NCBI RefSeq assembly: GCF_000380565.1
Contig: NZ_AQYJ01000025.1
Span: forward strand, 124,001 to 188,000
Origin: Microbulbifer variabilis ATCC 700307
Lineage (GTDB): Bacteria; Pseudomonadota; Gammaproteobacteria; Pseudomonadales; Cellvibrionaceae
Length of the DNA stretch: 64,000 nt
Direction of reading: 5' to 3'
This document shows, one piece after another, positions 1 through 8,716 of this stretch. The position numbers were made by a program, and so were the translations under genes. Numbering within the stretch: position 1 is the first letter of the stretch; the number at the start of each line of letters is the position of its first letter. The notes under the pieces were generated by a model that did no database searches, was not told the origin of the DNA, and worked only from the letters and a program-made list of their open reading frames with translations.

Positions 1-531
1 TCCAGTATCAATATCAATCCAACTCCCCGAGTTTTTTCGCTCTTGTAATTGATATTTAGTAATCTCACCAGAAGCCGCACCCCACTCAACAATAATATTA
101 CCGTCCTTATCGCCATTAATATTGGGATCCGATAAATTACCAAATTTAATCGCACCAGGTGTGCCCGGAGTAATCGTCACCTCAGCACCCTTAATATGGC
201 TATAGAGTATTTGACAGCTACCGGTAGGGCATGGAGGATTTACAGCAATTCGGTAATGGTAAACACCGTTAGGCTTGGAGAAGCTTTTTGAGCGTCCAGA
301 ACCCCAATGAACCGTGACCCAATTCGGGGAGCCACTCGCTTTTTCTTCTAACGAAAAATATACATCTGAAGCACCCCAGCTGACTGTATAGTTTCCATCA
401 TAACTAAGCGATGGCGAGACACTCAAACCAAGATCGAGCGGCTCGGCCAGGGCCTGAGAAGAAGCCAAGACGGCAACAAAAAAAAGATGTCGGAAAGTCA
501 TGAATGCACGACCCACAGAAAACTTCTTCAC
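1..531 (-). CDS. Secreted protein with fibronectin-III-like repeats, N-terminal part only
   Basis: The first 177 codons of a longer gene are read in an open frame that leaves the window at base 1. A GTG start at 531 is preceded by an AAGGGG ribosome site five bases upstream. A Sec signal peptide (residues 1-29, ending ASSQALA) is followed by two related beta-sandwich-like units at about 33-95 and 97-177. Each has a Trp early in the unit (VSWGAS, VEWGAA), and the second has the pattern KYQLQERK, as in bacterial FN3-like repeats that often precede RHS/YD-repeat or other large surface proteins. The catalytic or toxin part, if there is one, lies outside the window, so no function is assigned. ATG at 501 is an alternative start but has a weaker ribosome site. 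Confidence 0.7.
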   Translation of the reverse strand, partial: MKKFSVGRAFMTFRHLFFVAVLASSQALAEPLDLGLSVSPSLSYDGNYTVSWGASDVYFSLEEKASGSPNWVTVHWGSGRSKSFSKPNGVYHYRIAVNPPCPTGSCQILYSHIKGAEVTITPGTPGAIKFGNLSDPNINGDKDGNIIVEWGAASGEITKYQLQERKNSGSWIDIDTG

Positions 532-1077
532 ACTAACCCCTTAATTTTATTTTTATTTGGTTTATACCCTTGAAGGGCATTAAAAATATTACTTAAACAA
601 TAGTCAACCAATTTAACTTCTGTAATGAACCATGATCTCTCACTGGATGAAACACTACTTATTGAATTGAATGATTTTTAATTTTGGCATACCATCAGTA
701 CGGTCACTTTCACCAACTAGAATCGACATTTCTGTATTCGCCACCTCGGTTGCAAGTAACAAGGCATAATTTGCTCAAAGTATATGAGACTCATCGAAAG
801 AATATAAAAACCATTTCTAATGCATGAACCCAACATATTTTGTATATTAATCAATCTTATAAGTATTCCTGAATTTTCCTCATTATTGGCAAGCTAATCA
901 ATTGTTCCTTTTAGGAACATCGCTCCAGAAATAGAAATAGTGCAGATGATAGAAAGCACACCCAAAATTAGCTTAAGCAAAACCTTCCTCCATCTAATTT
1001 TTCTTATTAATAAAATATGAAATAGCCTAAAACTGTATAGCTTACAGATGATAACTACTTTTCCGATGTAACCATCG
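532..1077. other. AT-rich intergenic region, no recognised gene
   Basis: This 546-base stretch separates the FN3-like secreted protein from the amidase gene. It is AT-rich. I see no tRNA, no clear terminator hairpin and no convincing coding frame. A 69-codon minus-strand frame (894-1103) has a hydrophobic C-terminal segment, but it overlaps the end of the amidase gene and has no recognisable relatives, so it is not called. Confidence 0.5.
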
Positions 1078-2052
1078 TCATTCCAATTTACTTTTTGAAT
1101 CAATCATTCGCGCACCATCCGCATCACGCACCGCATAATTAAAACCCGGGTGAATACAGTGAGCACCATAATTACCGGCTTTATCTAAAGCCAGGAAACC
1201 CACCTGGAACTTCTTATAGTCCCCAAGCTTGCGTGCAATACGCTCCACCGCCTCACGACAGGCTTCTTCCGGTGTATAGCCATGACGCATCAGCTCCACC
1301 ACTTGATGGCAACCGACAGTTTTGATCATTAGCTCACCCATGCCGGTGGCGGTAGCCGCACCGACTTCATTGTCGACATAGAGCCCGGCGCCAATAATTG
1401 GTGAGTCCCCTACCCTCCCATGCATCTTGAAAGCAGCGCCGCTGGTAGTACAAGCACCTGAAAGATTGCCATCCTGATCCAAGGCTAAGATGCCGATAGT
1501 ATCGTGGTTTTCAATGTTGATTACCGGCTGGTAACGGGACTCGCGCTTCCACTCACGCCAGGCGGCTTCGGCTTTCGGGGTTAGCAGGTTCTCAATTTCA
1601 AATCCCTGTTCAACGGCAAAACGTTGCGCACCCTCTCCAACCAACATCACATGTGGAGTTTCCTCCATCACCTTTCGCGCAACCGAGATGGGATGCTTGA
1701 TACCCTGTAAAAAAGCCACTGAACCACAATCTTGTTTGTCGTCCATAATGCAGGCATCAAGAGTCACTACACCATCGCGATCGGGAAAACCACCATAGCC
1801 AACGCTGGTTACCTCAGGATCACCTTCCGGCACTCGCGCACCGGCCTCGACGGCATCCAAAGCCCTGCCACCCTCAGTGAGAACCTGCCAAGCTGCCTCA
1901 TTGGCAGGGCCCCCATGGTTCCAGGTTGATATGACTACCGGCTTTTTTCCCTTCTTCGTATAACGCCTTGCCATAGCCGCCACTGAAGATGTTGCCAGAG
2001 CACCAGCAGTGCCCAGGAAGGAATATTTCAGGAATTTTCTTTTGCTGATCAC
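1078..2052 (-). CDS. Aspartylglucosaminidase-type N-terminal nucleophile amidase
   Basis: The product (324 aa) belongs to the N4-(beta-N-acetylglucosaminyl)-L-asparaginase / isoaspartyl peptidase family. These Ntn hydrolases cleave themselves just before a catalytic Thr and then hydrolyse the amide between GlcNAc and Asn. The predicted nucleophile is Thr185 in NHDTIG. The family signatures STWNHGGPANEAAW (42-55), GDPEVTSVGYGG (77-88) and GVGELMIKT-like GMGELMIKT are present. The N-terminus has a Tat-like signal, SKRKFLK followed by a hydrophobic segment, with Lys-Arg in place of Arg-Arg, so periplasmic location is likely. The start codon is GTG at 2052. The gene lies 68 bases behind the TonB receptor on the same strand and is probably co-transcribed with it, suggesting that the imported ligand carries a glycosyl-asparagine or another amide-linked sugar. 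Confidence 0.85.
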   Translation of the reverse strand: MISKRKFLKYSFLGTAGALATSSVAAMARRYTKKGKKPVVISTWNHGGPANEAAWQVLTEGGRALDAVEAGARVPEGDPEVTSVGYGGFPDRDGVVTLDACIMDDKQDCGSVAFLQGIKHPISVARKVMEETPHVMLVGEGAQRFAVEQGFEIENLLTPKAEAAWREWKRESRYQPVINIENHDTIGILALDQDGNLSGACTTSGAAFKMHGRVGDSPIIGAGLYVDNEVGAATATGMGELMIKTVGCHQVVELMRHGYTPEEACREAVERIARKLGDYKKFQVGFLALDKAGNYGAHCIHPGFNYAVRDADGARMIDSKSKLE

Positions 2053-2120
2053 GATGATTTATCTCAAATGGAAAGCGCACAGATACAGCAATGTATCTGT
2101 GCGCCGTAGTTATGGCGAGA

Positions 2121-4880
2121 TCAGAAGCTGTAAGTCAGCCCCATGTAGGCGCGGCGGCCTGAGTAGGAGGAACCCAAGACCCTGTTTTCCTCGCCCCAAT
2201 ACCTATCCACCTTCTCTTCGGTGAGATTAATAATGGAGGCAGTAAGAGTAAGATTTTCCATCAAACTATAAGAAGCATTTACATCAAGTTGATCATACTC
2301 ATCAGTAAATGTATTCACGCCGTTGCTATATCCATCCGCATAGGCGCTGCGATAATTGTAGGAAGCTCTCACACTGAAAAGGTCATTCTCGTAGTACACC
2401 GATAGGTTGTATTGATCTTTAGAAGTACCCGCAATTTCTGTTTTGATTGTTTCACCGCTTTCGAGGTCGAGGTTGGCCAGTTCGGTATCCGTATAGGTGT
2501 AGTTGGCTAAAACCCCAAAACCGTTATCAAAGGCATATTGCACAAACAGCTCGGCACCCTGGGCGGTGGCATCGGTGCCATTAACAGGCATCGACATGTT
2601 TACATTCCAAGTGTCACCATCGATTTCCCTGGTAACCAGGGAGCTGCCATTAATTACGAATGATGCAATATCCTTCCTGAACAAGGTCACTCCCATTGCG
2701 GAAGCATCGTCAAAGTACCACTCCAGGCCTAAATCAAACTGATCTGCCTTATAGGGTTCTAATTCGGAGTTCCCCGCAAATCCATCTCTCACAGTCGCTC
2801 CTGGCAATGGAGCGTGTATGGATTCAGAGCCACCGAGGTCATCATAATTCACTCGGGCAACAACCCTTGCGAGGGCTGCACGCATTACCAAATCATCGTT
2901 AATATCCCAAGCGATATTGGCGCTTGGCAGAAAATCGGTGTTACTGCTGTCGCGAATATTGGGCTCATCTTGCAAAACCCCGTCAATATTGTCATAAGTG
3001 CGGGCATATTGTTTGGTTTTTACCGCGCGAACACCAAAATTACCGCGCAAAGTGGCAGAGGTAAAATTCTGCTGTACATAGGCTGCAGTAACTTCCTCAC
3101 CGATACGATAATCCTGGTCCCGCTCTACGATAACTGTAGGATCACCATAAGTCTCATAGAGAAACTCTTTTAGCTTCTCAAACTCCAGGTAGGCAAAGTT
3201 GGGCACTTTTACGCCACCAATAATATTGTCGAGTGGGCCACTGGAAAGGATATCAATCGTATCCGGAACGCCATTAGGGTCAGTGTGGAAAGAATCATTC
3301 GGCCACCAGGGATAACAGGCCCCCTCAACTCCGCCCCAATTAATAGTAGGGCACGGTAGGTTATCGTCGTCCCAGGATTGTTTGGTGATCCTACGATTAA
3401 TTTCGTGATCGCGGTATTTAAGTCCTACATCAAGGGAAGTCAGCCAGCCGTAATCCATATCAATAGAAACATCTAGCTGGTAATAGTTTTCATCATCCTC
3501 ACTGCTGGTCCAATGAGAAGAGAACCAGTCGTATAAGGGGTAAGTATTGGGATCTCCCAGATCGGCACTGGTATCAATCTCTGCTGTACCACTGCTTAGA
3601 TCCCAGCTCCAGTCAGTCACAGTGCCATAGCGAGAGTTTACTGAGGCAAACAATTTCTCGGAAGGGCCGCCTTCCGCACTTGTGCTGCCCACAACCATTC
3701 GCACGCTATAGCCATCCCCCTGGTAAATAGCATTAAAGTCCAAGGTATCTGATACATACTCTGCTCGCGTGTAGTCACCGGCTACCTGAGGAGACTGCAA
3801 TTCTGCCTGCCCTCTATCCAGCATACCAATACCGAGTAAGGTATCGCCATCTTCATCAAATTTAAGGCTACCGGGAGCAATTGCATTACCGTAGTTCCAC
3901 TCAGGAAAAACAATACGATAATTCTCCGAATTACCACCCTGTTCAAAGCGAAAATAATTGACACCAAGCTCAAGTTGCTCAACCGGACGCCACTGGGCAC
4001 TGAGCTGAATTCCCTCTCGGGTACGCTCCTCCTCAAAGACACTACCTACTACGGCTCTGGGTGCATAGAAATCTCGGTACTCATTACCGTCGATATCTAC
4101 CATAGCCCCCCTGGCCTCTACGCCATCGTGCGGCTTTTCATCACCTTGCCATCCCCAGTTTTCTGTAGTGGTGCTAATCACCCGGTTCTGACGATCCTGC
4201 TTGGAATAACCCACTAATACACCAAAGGTTTCCTGATCATTTTTCCATGAGTAAAAACCTGTGTATTGTGGTTCATACTTTTCAGTGACATCCGCATAGG
4301 TTGTCTCAACTGATAGCATGCCCTCCCCCGCATCTAGATCCAGAGGTTTGCGGGTGTGCAAAATGACAGTCCCGCCGATTCCGCCTTCATCCAGCTTTGC
4401 CTCAGGGCTCTTATAAACATCTGTACGAGCAATCATTGTTGCTGGCAACAAAGAATAATCTAGTGAGCGTGACGGCTCATCTCCCGGAGTGGCAATATAG
4501 TTACCGTTAAGTTGAGTAAAAGTAAGTTCAGGGGCCGTACCACGAATACTTACCCGGGCACCCTCACCGCCACTACGGACAATAGAAACTCCCGGCACTC
4601 GCTGCAAGGCATCGGCTACGTTTTTATCGGGGAACTTGCCAATATCCTCAGCAGTAATTGAATCTACCACAGCATTAGAAAAACGCTTCACATCGAGGTT
4701 TTTCTCCATACTCTGGCGAATACCCATCACCTCTACTTCTTCGAGAACCAAGCTTTCCTCTTTTGCTTGCTCCGTATTCTGTGCTTGCGCCATACCAACA
4801 ACACTAAATAACACCAGTGCGCTGGCAGATGTGCGTAATAGTTCCGCCCTACGATTTGTATAAAGGGTTTTCTCTTTCAT
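2121..4880 (-). CDS. TonB-dependent outer membrane receptor (Xanthomonas/Caulobacter type)
   Basis: This 919-residue outer membrane transporter has a signal peptide (1-34, ending GMAQAQ), a TonB-box-like EEVEVMG at 47-53, a plug domain (about 57-178, with FPDKNVADALQRVPGV and SIRGT) and a 22-strand-type barrel ending in the typical terminal Phe (GLTYSF). The plug resembles the subfamily common in Xanthomonas and Caulobacter that takes up oligosaccharides and glycosides. It is the first transport step of the sugar locus. The GMC dehydrogenase genes lie 163 bases upstream on the same strand and the amidase lies downstream. The 163-base gap probably holds its promoter, but none of the three LacI operator copies falls in it. 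The substrate is unknown. Confidence 0.93.
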   Translation of the reverse strand: MKEKTLYTNRRAELLRTSASALVLFSVVGMAQAQNTEQAKEESLVLEEVEVMGIRQSMEKNLDVKRFSNAVVDSITAEDIGKFPDKNVADALQRVPGVSIVRSGGEGARVSIRGTAPELTFTQLNGNYIATPGDEPSRSLDYSLLPATMIARTDVYKSPEAKLDEGGIGGTVILHTRKPLDLDAGEGMLSVETTYADVTEKYEPQYTGFYSWKNDQETFGVLVGYSKQDRQNRVISTTTENWGWQGDEKPHDGVEARGAMVDIDGNEYRDFYAPRAVVGSVFEEERTREGIQLSAQWRPVEQLELGVNYFRFEQGGNSENYRIVFPEWNYGNAIAPGSLKFDEDGDTLLGIGMLDRGQAELQSPQVAGDYTRAEYVSDTLDFNAIYQGDGYSVRMVVGSTSAEGGPSEKLFASVNSRYGTVTDWSWDLSSGTAEIDTSADLGDPNTYPLYDWFSSHWTSSEDDENYYQLDVSIDMDYGWLTSLDVGLKYRDHEINRRITKQSWDDDNLPCPTINWGGVEGACYPWWPNDSFHTDPNGVPDTIDILSSGPLDNIIGGVKVPNFAYLEFEKLKEFLYETYGDPTVIVERDQDYRIGEEVTAAYVQQNFTSATLRGNFGVRAVKTKQYARTYDNIDGVLQDEPNIRDSSNTDFLPSANIAWDINDDLVMRAALARVVARVNYDDLGGSESIHAPLPGATVRDGFAGNSELEPYKADQFDLGLEWYFDDASAMGVTLFRKDIASFVINGSSLVTREIDGDTWNVNMSMPVNGTDATAQGAELFVQYAFDNGFGVLANYTYTDTELANLDLESGETIKTEIAGTSKDQYNLSVYYENDLFSVRASYNYRSAYADGYSNGVNTFTDEYDQLDVNASYSLMENLTLTASIINLTEEKVDRYWGEENRVLGSSYSGRRAYMGLTYSF

Positions 4881-5043
4881 TGCTGAGCATCTCTTTTATT
4901 ATAATTCTCGAGCTTTCCGTACACCCTCTTGACTCGGCATATCCACATACCAAGCTCTCGGAATAACCCGGGTTTTAGGTCTGCCTGTCCCTGGCTTATT
5001 TTTATGAGCCCCCTTCCCTAGGGGTTAAGGCCATGTATCGCTA

Positions 5044-5739
5044 TCAGCTATCCAGGCCAAGTCGCTTTAGTACTTCAGGCGGTGCTCCAGGGAAGCTGGC
5101 CATAGGTCTGTTACCCACATAGCCGATATCCGCCATACCTTCCTCGGTGGTATAGAAAGCGGTAGATACGAGAACCCTCACTTTGGCAAAGAAACGCGCA
5201 CCGGCCTGGTATTCCGGCTTCGCGGTGCGAGTCCATTTGATGTCCTCACAGATGGCCGTTTTTTGAGATTCATTCAACTCGACAAATGCGCCTTGAAATC
5301 TGCGCCTGGACTCTCCCTCGAGCCAGACAATCCCACCGCGAATCGTGACAAGATCTGCTTTATTATTGGAATAAGGCGCACTCACGTATTCATTGATGTA
5401 ATGCTGAGCACCAACAGAAGAGGCGCTCGGGGAAATTGCATCCGCGGGAATAATGACATCACAGAGCGCAGCCAGTACCGCTAATTCATTCTCATCTAGC
5501 TGCATTTCCCAAGGCACAACTGGATTAAGAAGATCTGGATCCGTGGGCGTCCCCTTGGCTAGCGTTTGTTTCGGAGCATCCAGGTTTTTAACTGCAGGTT
5601 TTGCCGTAGGTTTGTCCTCCCTCACTACAACCTTTTCAGCAACTTTCTCAGAGCAGCCAATTACCGGAACTGCAGCGGCGGTGGTGGCAATCAAACGCAG
5701 GGCATTACGGCGACCAAGGTTGGTTTTTTCCTCGCTCAT
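5044..5739 (-). CDS. Gluconate 2-dehydrogenase subunit 3 family protein
   Basis: This is the small subunit of a membrane-linked GMC dehydrogenase (231 aa, Gluconate_2-dh3 family). The N-terminus carries a Tat motif, LGRRNALRL (Arg10-Arg11), then a hydrophobic stretch and a possible lipobox ending at Cys29 (VPVIGC). In this family the small subunit supplies the signal peptide for export of the folded flavoprotein partner. The start codon overlaps the stop of the GMC gene by one base (TGATG) and an AGGA ribosome site lies just upstream, so the two are translationally coupled. No cytochrome c subunit follows, unlike classical three-subunit gluconate or sorbitol dehydrogenases, so the electron acceptor is open. 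Confidence 0.9.
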   Translation of the reverse strand: MSEEKTNLGRRNALRLIATTAAAVPVIGCSEKVAEKVVVREDKPTAKPAVKNLDAPKQTLAKGTPTDPDLLNPVVPWEMQLDENELAVLAALCDVIIPADAISPSASSVGAQHYINEYVSAPYSNNKADLVTIRGGIVWLEGESRRRFQGAFVELNESQKTAICEDIKWTRTAKPEYQAGARFFAKVRVLVSTAFYTTEEGMADIGYVGNRPMASFPGAPPEVLKRLGLDS

Positions 5740-7535
5740 CAGATATTCCTCTTCTTGAATTGGTCCACGATGTAGTCACAGGTACGCCAAGCCAGGGCCA
5801 TAATGGTCAGGGTTGGGTTTTTATCGGCATTAGAAACAAAGGGAGCGCCGTCAGTTAGGAAGAGGTTGGGAACCTCCCAGGACTGGCAGTAAGGATTGAG
5901 CACAGAATCTTTTGGGTTGGAGCCCATGCGCGCGGTGCCGACCTCATGGATGATGGCACCACCGTTGATAATTGCCTTGGCACCATCAGTCTGTACAGTT
6001 GTGGTCACATTGCCGCCCATACCTTCGATAATTTCGGCAAAGGTTTTGTGCATGTGGGCAGCCTGATTAAGTTCCTGGTCACTCCATTTCCAGTGGAATT
6101 TCAGAACCGGGATACCCCACTGGTCGACCTGGTCCTTATCAATTTCACAGTAGCTGTCATCATTGGGGATCATTTCCCCACGGCCGTCGAACCAGACAAA
6201 GGAACCGTAATAACGTCGGCAGGCCTCTTTTAAATCCTTACCGTAGGCACCTTCGGTGAAATCACCCATACCGCCGAAGGCACCAGCTCCAGGCATACTG
6301 CGGCCACCACCGAATTCAATGTGATAGCCCCGAGCAAAATCCAAGTCTCCGCGCAACTGCTCTTTGTACAGCCACCAGGGCATATACATATGCATTGCCG
6401 ACGCGCCATCTTCGTTATGAGCGGGCATGTTTTCCAGGGCTGGAATCTGGCCACCTACTCCCGCGCCCACAGTATCCATCAGGTATTTGCCTACAACACC
6501 ACTGCCGTTGGCGAGACCGTCTGGGAATAAAGTGCTTTTTGAATTGAGAAGAATGCGTGATGTCTCGGCGGCACTGGCCGCAACGACAACTGCGCGGGCA
6601 CTGGCAAACTTTTCCTGACGGGTGTTTTTATCAATGTAAACAACCCCGTTGGCTTTACCTTTCTTATCAACGGTAACTTCGCGCACCATTGCGTCAGTTA
6701 TGATGTCAAGGTTGCCTGTGGCCAACGCAGGAGGCAGCAGTACTGTGGTGGACTGGAAGTTAGCCTTAATGGAACAACCGCGACCACAGGGTGTGGCCCA
6801 AAAACAGGCAGCACGGGATTTCATCGATTCACGGGTTACATCCTGGGCAAGCTTGTTATCGGGGAACAGTTTCTCCGGAATATTTTCATGGTCGAGGCGC
6901 TCACTGAGAATGGCCAAGTGTGAAGGGATCACGGGGATACCCAACTTGTCACATGCCTTTTTCGCCAACAGCTCGTAAGCGCGAGGGTTGGGGGGCGGCA
7001 ATAATACGCCGTCGGAAGAATCCGGGGTATTTTCCAATCCCTCATTGGTGCCGTAGACACCAATGAGCATCTCGGTTTTATCGTAGTACGGAGCCAGATC
7101 TTGATAGCTGATAGGCCAGTCAAAACCGAGTCCATCCCTTGAGTACGGCTTAAAGTCGTATTCCCCCATGCGCAGCGAAATACGCCCCCAGTGGTTCGTG
7201 CGGCCACCTAGCATACGCGCTCGCCACCAGTCGAAACGCCGGCCTCTCTCCCGGGATCCCTGGGTATAGGGCTCGCCTGGCACCTGCCAGCCACCATCCA
7301 CTGTCGCATCGTAAAAACCGAATGGCTTTTCCGGCGTGCTACCACCGCGCAGGGGGGCGTCTTTGGGCAGATTAAACATTGGGGTTTCCTTGACCGGGTC
7401 ATAGGACCGCCCCGCTTCCAGCAAAAGTACCTTTAAACCTGCTGTGGCCAGCACATAGGCAGCCATACCGCCCCCTGCACCAGAGCCGACTATTAAGGCG
7501 TCGTACTCTTTATTCTCAATATCTTCACTCGCCAT
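5739..7535 (-). CDS. GMC family FAD-dependent sugar dehydrogenase
   Basis: The 598-residue flavoprotein starts with a Rossmann FAD motif, GSGAGG (17-22), followed by Glu40 for the ADP ribose. It ends with the GMC C-terminal domain: His530 in HEVGTARMG, then NPTLTIMALAWR with Asn573. His530 and Asn573 are the likely catalytic pair. It has no signal peptide of its own, so it probably crosses the membrane bound to the Tat-type subunit encoded next. Close family members oxidise sugar hydroxyls, including C3 of glycosides, which would fit the DUF1080 and isomerase genes nearby. The gene has a strong ribosome site (AGGAG) and is preceded by two copies of the LacI-type palindrome at 7606 and 7753. 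The exact sugar and position oxidised are inferred. Confidence 0.92.
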   Translation of the reverse strand: MASEDIENKEYDALIVGSGAGGGMAAYVLATAGLKVLLLEAGRSYDPVKETPMFNLPKDAPLRGGSTPEKPFGFYDATVDGGWQVPGEPYTQGSRERGRRFDWWRARMLGGRTNHWGRISLRMGEYDFKPYSRDGLGFDWPISYQDLAPYYDKTEMLIGVYGTNEGLENTPDSSDGVLLPPPNPRAYELLAKKACDKLGIPVIPSHLAILSERLDHENIPEKLFPDNKLAQDVTRESMKSRAACFWATPCGRGCSIKANFQSTTVLLPPALATGNLDIITDAMVREVTVDKKGKANGVVYIDKNTRQEKFASARAVVVAASAAETSRILLNSKSTLFPDGLANGSGVVGKYLMDTVGAGVGGQIPALENMPAHNEDGASAMHMYMPWWLYKEQLRGDLDFARGYHIEFGGGRSMPGAGAFGGMGDFTEGAYGKDLKEACRRYYGSFVWFDGRGEMIPNDDSYCEIDKDQVDQWGIPVLKFHWKWSDQELNQAAHMHKTFAEIIEGMGGNVTTTVQTDGAKAIINGGAIIHEVGTARMGSNPKDSVLNPYCQSWEVPNLFLTDGAPFVSNADKNPTLTIMALAWRTCDYIVDQFKKRNI

Positions 7536-7605
7536 AACATCTCTCCTGCATGACCATTTATTTTTCTTCTGACCGGCTAAATTCCATCAATTGGGAAAAT
7601 TTTTC

Positions 7606-7619
7606 TGTAACCGGTTACA
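7606..7619. promoter_or_regulatory. LacI-family operator, proximal copy
   Basis: TGTAACCGGTTACA is a perfect 14-bp palindrome with the central CG typical of LacI/GalR operators. It starts 70 bases before the GMC start codon and directly follows a possible -10 (TAATAA) on the minus strand, so binding would block transcription of the GMC operon. The same sequence recurs at 7753 and 14747. Confidence 0.85.
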
Positions 7620-7689
7620 TTATTAGAATATTTTTCTGTTTGGATGAACAACTATCAAGTCTGAATTTTTAATTTATCGGTGTTAAAGA

Positions 7690-7710
7690 CTGATTTCTTG
7701 AGGAAATCAG
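7690..7710 (-). terminator. Stem-loop between the isomerase gene and the GMC promoter
   Basis: CTGATTTC and GAAATCAG form an 8-bp perfect stem with a 5-base loop. Read on the minus strand it is followed by TCTTT. It lies about 90 bases beyond the isomerase stop codon and between the two operators, so it may end the lacI-to-isomerase transcript. The T-tract is short. Confidence 0.4.
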
Positions 7711-7752
7711 ACATTAAAGTACATATTTTCAGGTTAGGTAAAATTAAAAATA

Positions 7753-7766
7753 TGTAACCGGTTACA
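7753..7766. promoter_or_regulatory. LacI-family operator, distal copy
   Basis: This is the second perfect TGTAACCGGTTACA palindrome. Its centre is 147 bases from the centre of the proximal copy, which is 14 helical turns at 10.5 bp per turn, an arrangement suited to repressor looping. It lies between the isomerase stop codon and the GMC promoter. Confidence 0.85.
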
Positions 7767-7801
7767 TCTGTAAGTAAATTTTATCAATTATTTTCATTTA
7801 A

Positions 7802-8716
7802 TTACGTGGACACCTCCATCTTCCTACCAAGATGTTCTAGCAACCGTTTTGTTGCCATAATTCCGTGGTCCTCATCTCCCGGCCCTTCAAATTCAATCCC
7901 AACATAACCCCGATAACCCGCATCGCGAATGATCCGTAACATTCGAGCAAAGTCCGTGTTGATTTCACTTCCCGCTGAATCGAACTCAAAGCTTTTGGCA
8001 CTGATACCCTGGGCAAAGGGCATAAGTTGCTGAACTCCCAAATAGCGATCGTAATCTCCGAAGTTTCCAAAGTCCGGCAAACTGCCACAGTTGGGCATAT
8101 CTACACGGTGAAGGACCTGTGACAGCCACTCCCCGTTAGATGAGTAGCCACCATGGTTCTCAACAATCACATTAATATTAAAATCCTGGGCAAATTCCGA
8201 AAGCGCGCGCAGCCCCTCAACAGATGCTTTAGCCACCTCTTCGCGACTCCCCTGTCCTGCGGCATTTACTCGTACAGAATGACAATCGAGATGTTTAGCC
8301 GCCTCGATCCATTTGTAATGGTTCTCTATCGCCTGCTTTCTCTTGCCTTTATCAGGATCACCCAGGTCGCCCTCTCCATCAACCATAATTAACAGACTGC
8401 GAACATTATGGTCTTCTGCCCTAGCCCTCATTGCGGTGAGAAACTTCAAGTCCTTTGCCTGATCTTTAAAGAACTGATTTACATACTCAACCGCTCCAAT
8501 TCCAAAGACTTTGCGCGTTTTAACCGGAAAGTCCAGAACCTTGAGAGTACCACTTCGCAGTTGCCGATGCAGGGACCACTGAGCCAAGGAAATCTTAAAA
8601 AAGCTTTCACTTCCCGCGCTGTGGCTACGACCAACAAACCCCATAAAAGGGGCAGCCAGTCCCAAAGCTGCCAGCCTTGTGCTATTTGCCAAAAACCGCC
8701 TTCTATTGATAGTCAT
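7802..8716 (-). CDS. Tat-exported sugar isomerase/epimerase-like TIM barrel
   Basis: This 304-residue protein of the xylose-isomerase-like TIM-barrel family has a clear Tat signal (INRRRFLAN, Arg5-Arg7, then a hydrophobic segment to about 33), so it should act in the periplasm. Candidate metal ligands are Glu186 (VIVENHGG), Asp215 (LPDFGNF) and Glu275/Glu277 (GIEFEG), in the positions expected for this fold. Its start overlaps the tatA stop (TAATG), so the two are translationally coupled. In 3-keto-sugar pathways proteins of this fold act as keto-sugar isomerases or assist glycoside cleavage, so a role after the GMC dehydrogenase is likely. The exact reaction is not known. Confidence 0.85.
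   Translation of the reverse strand: MTINRRRFLANSTRLAALGLAAPFMGFVGRSHSAGSESFFKISLAQWSLHRQLRSGTLKVLDFPVKTRKVFGIGAVEYVNQFFKDQAKDLKFLTAMRARAEDHNVRSLLIMVDGEGDLGDPDKGKRKQAIENHYKWIEAAKHLDCHSVRVNAAGQGSREEVAKASVEGLRALSEFAQDFNINVIVENHGGYSSNGEWLSQVLHRVDMPNCGSLPDFGNFGDYDRYLGVQQLMPFAQGISAKSFEFDSAGSEINTDFARMLRIIRDAGYRGYVGIEFEGPGDEDHGIMATKRLLEHLGRKMEVST

Noticed and set aside
894-1103. 69-codon minus-strand frame with a hydrophobic C-terminal half
   Set aside because: It overlaps the end of the amidase gene, has no clear ribosome site and resembles no family; probably chance in AT-rich DNA.
4965-4974. AACCCGGGTT palindrome before the TonB receptor as a fourth LacI operator
   Set aside because: It has an extra central CG pair and lacks the flanking TGT/ACA of the other three copies; the match is too weak.
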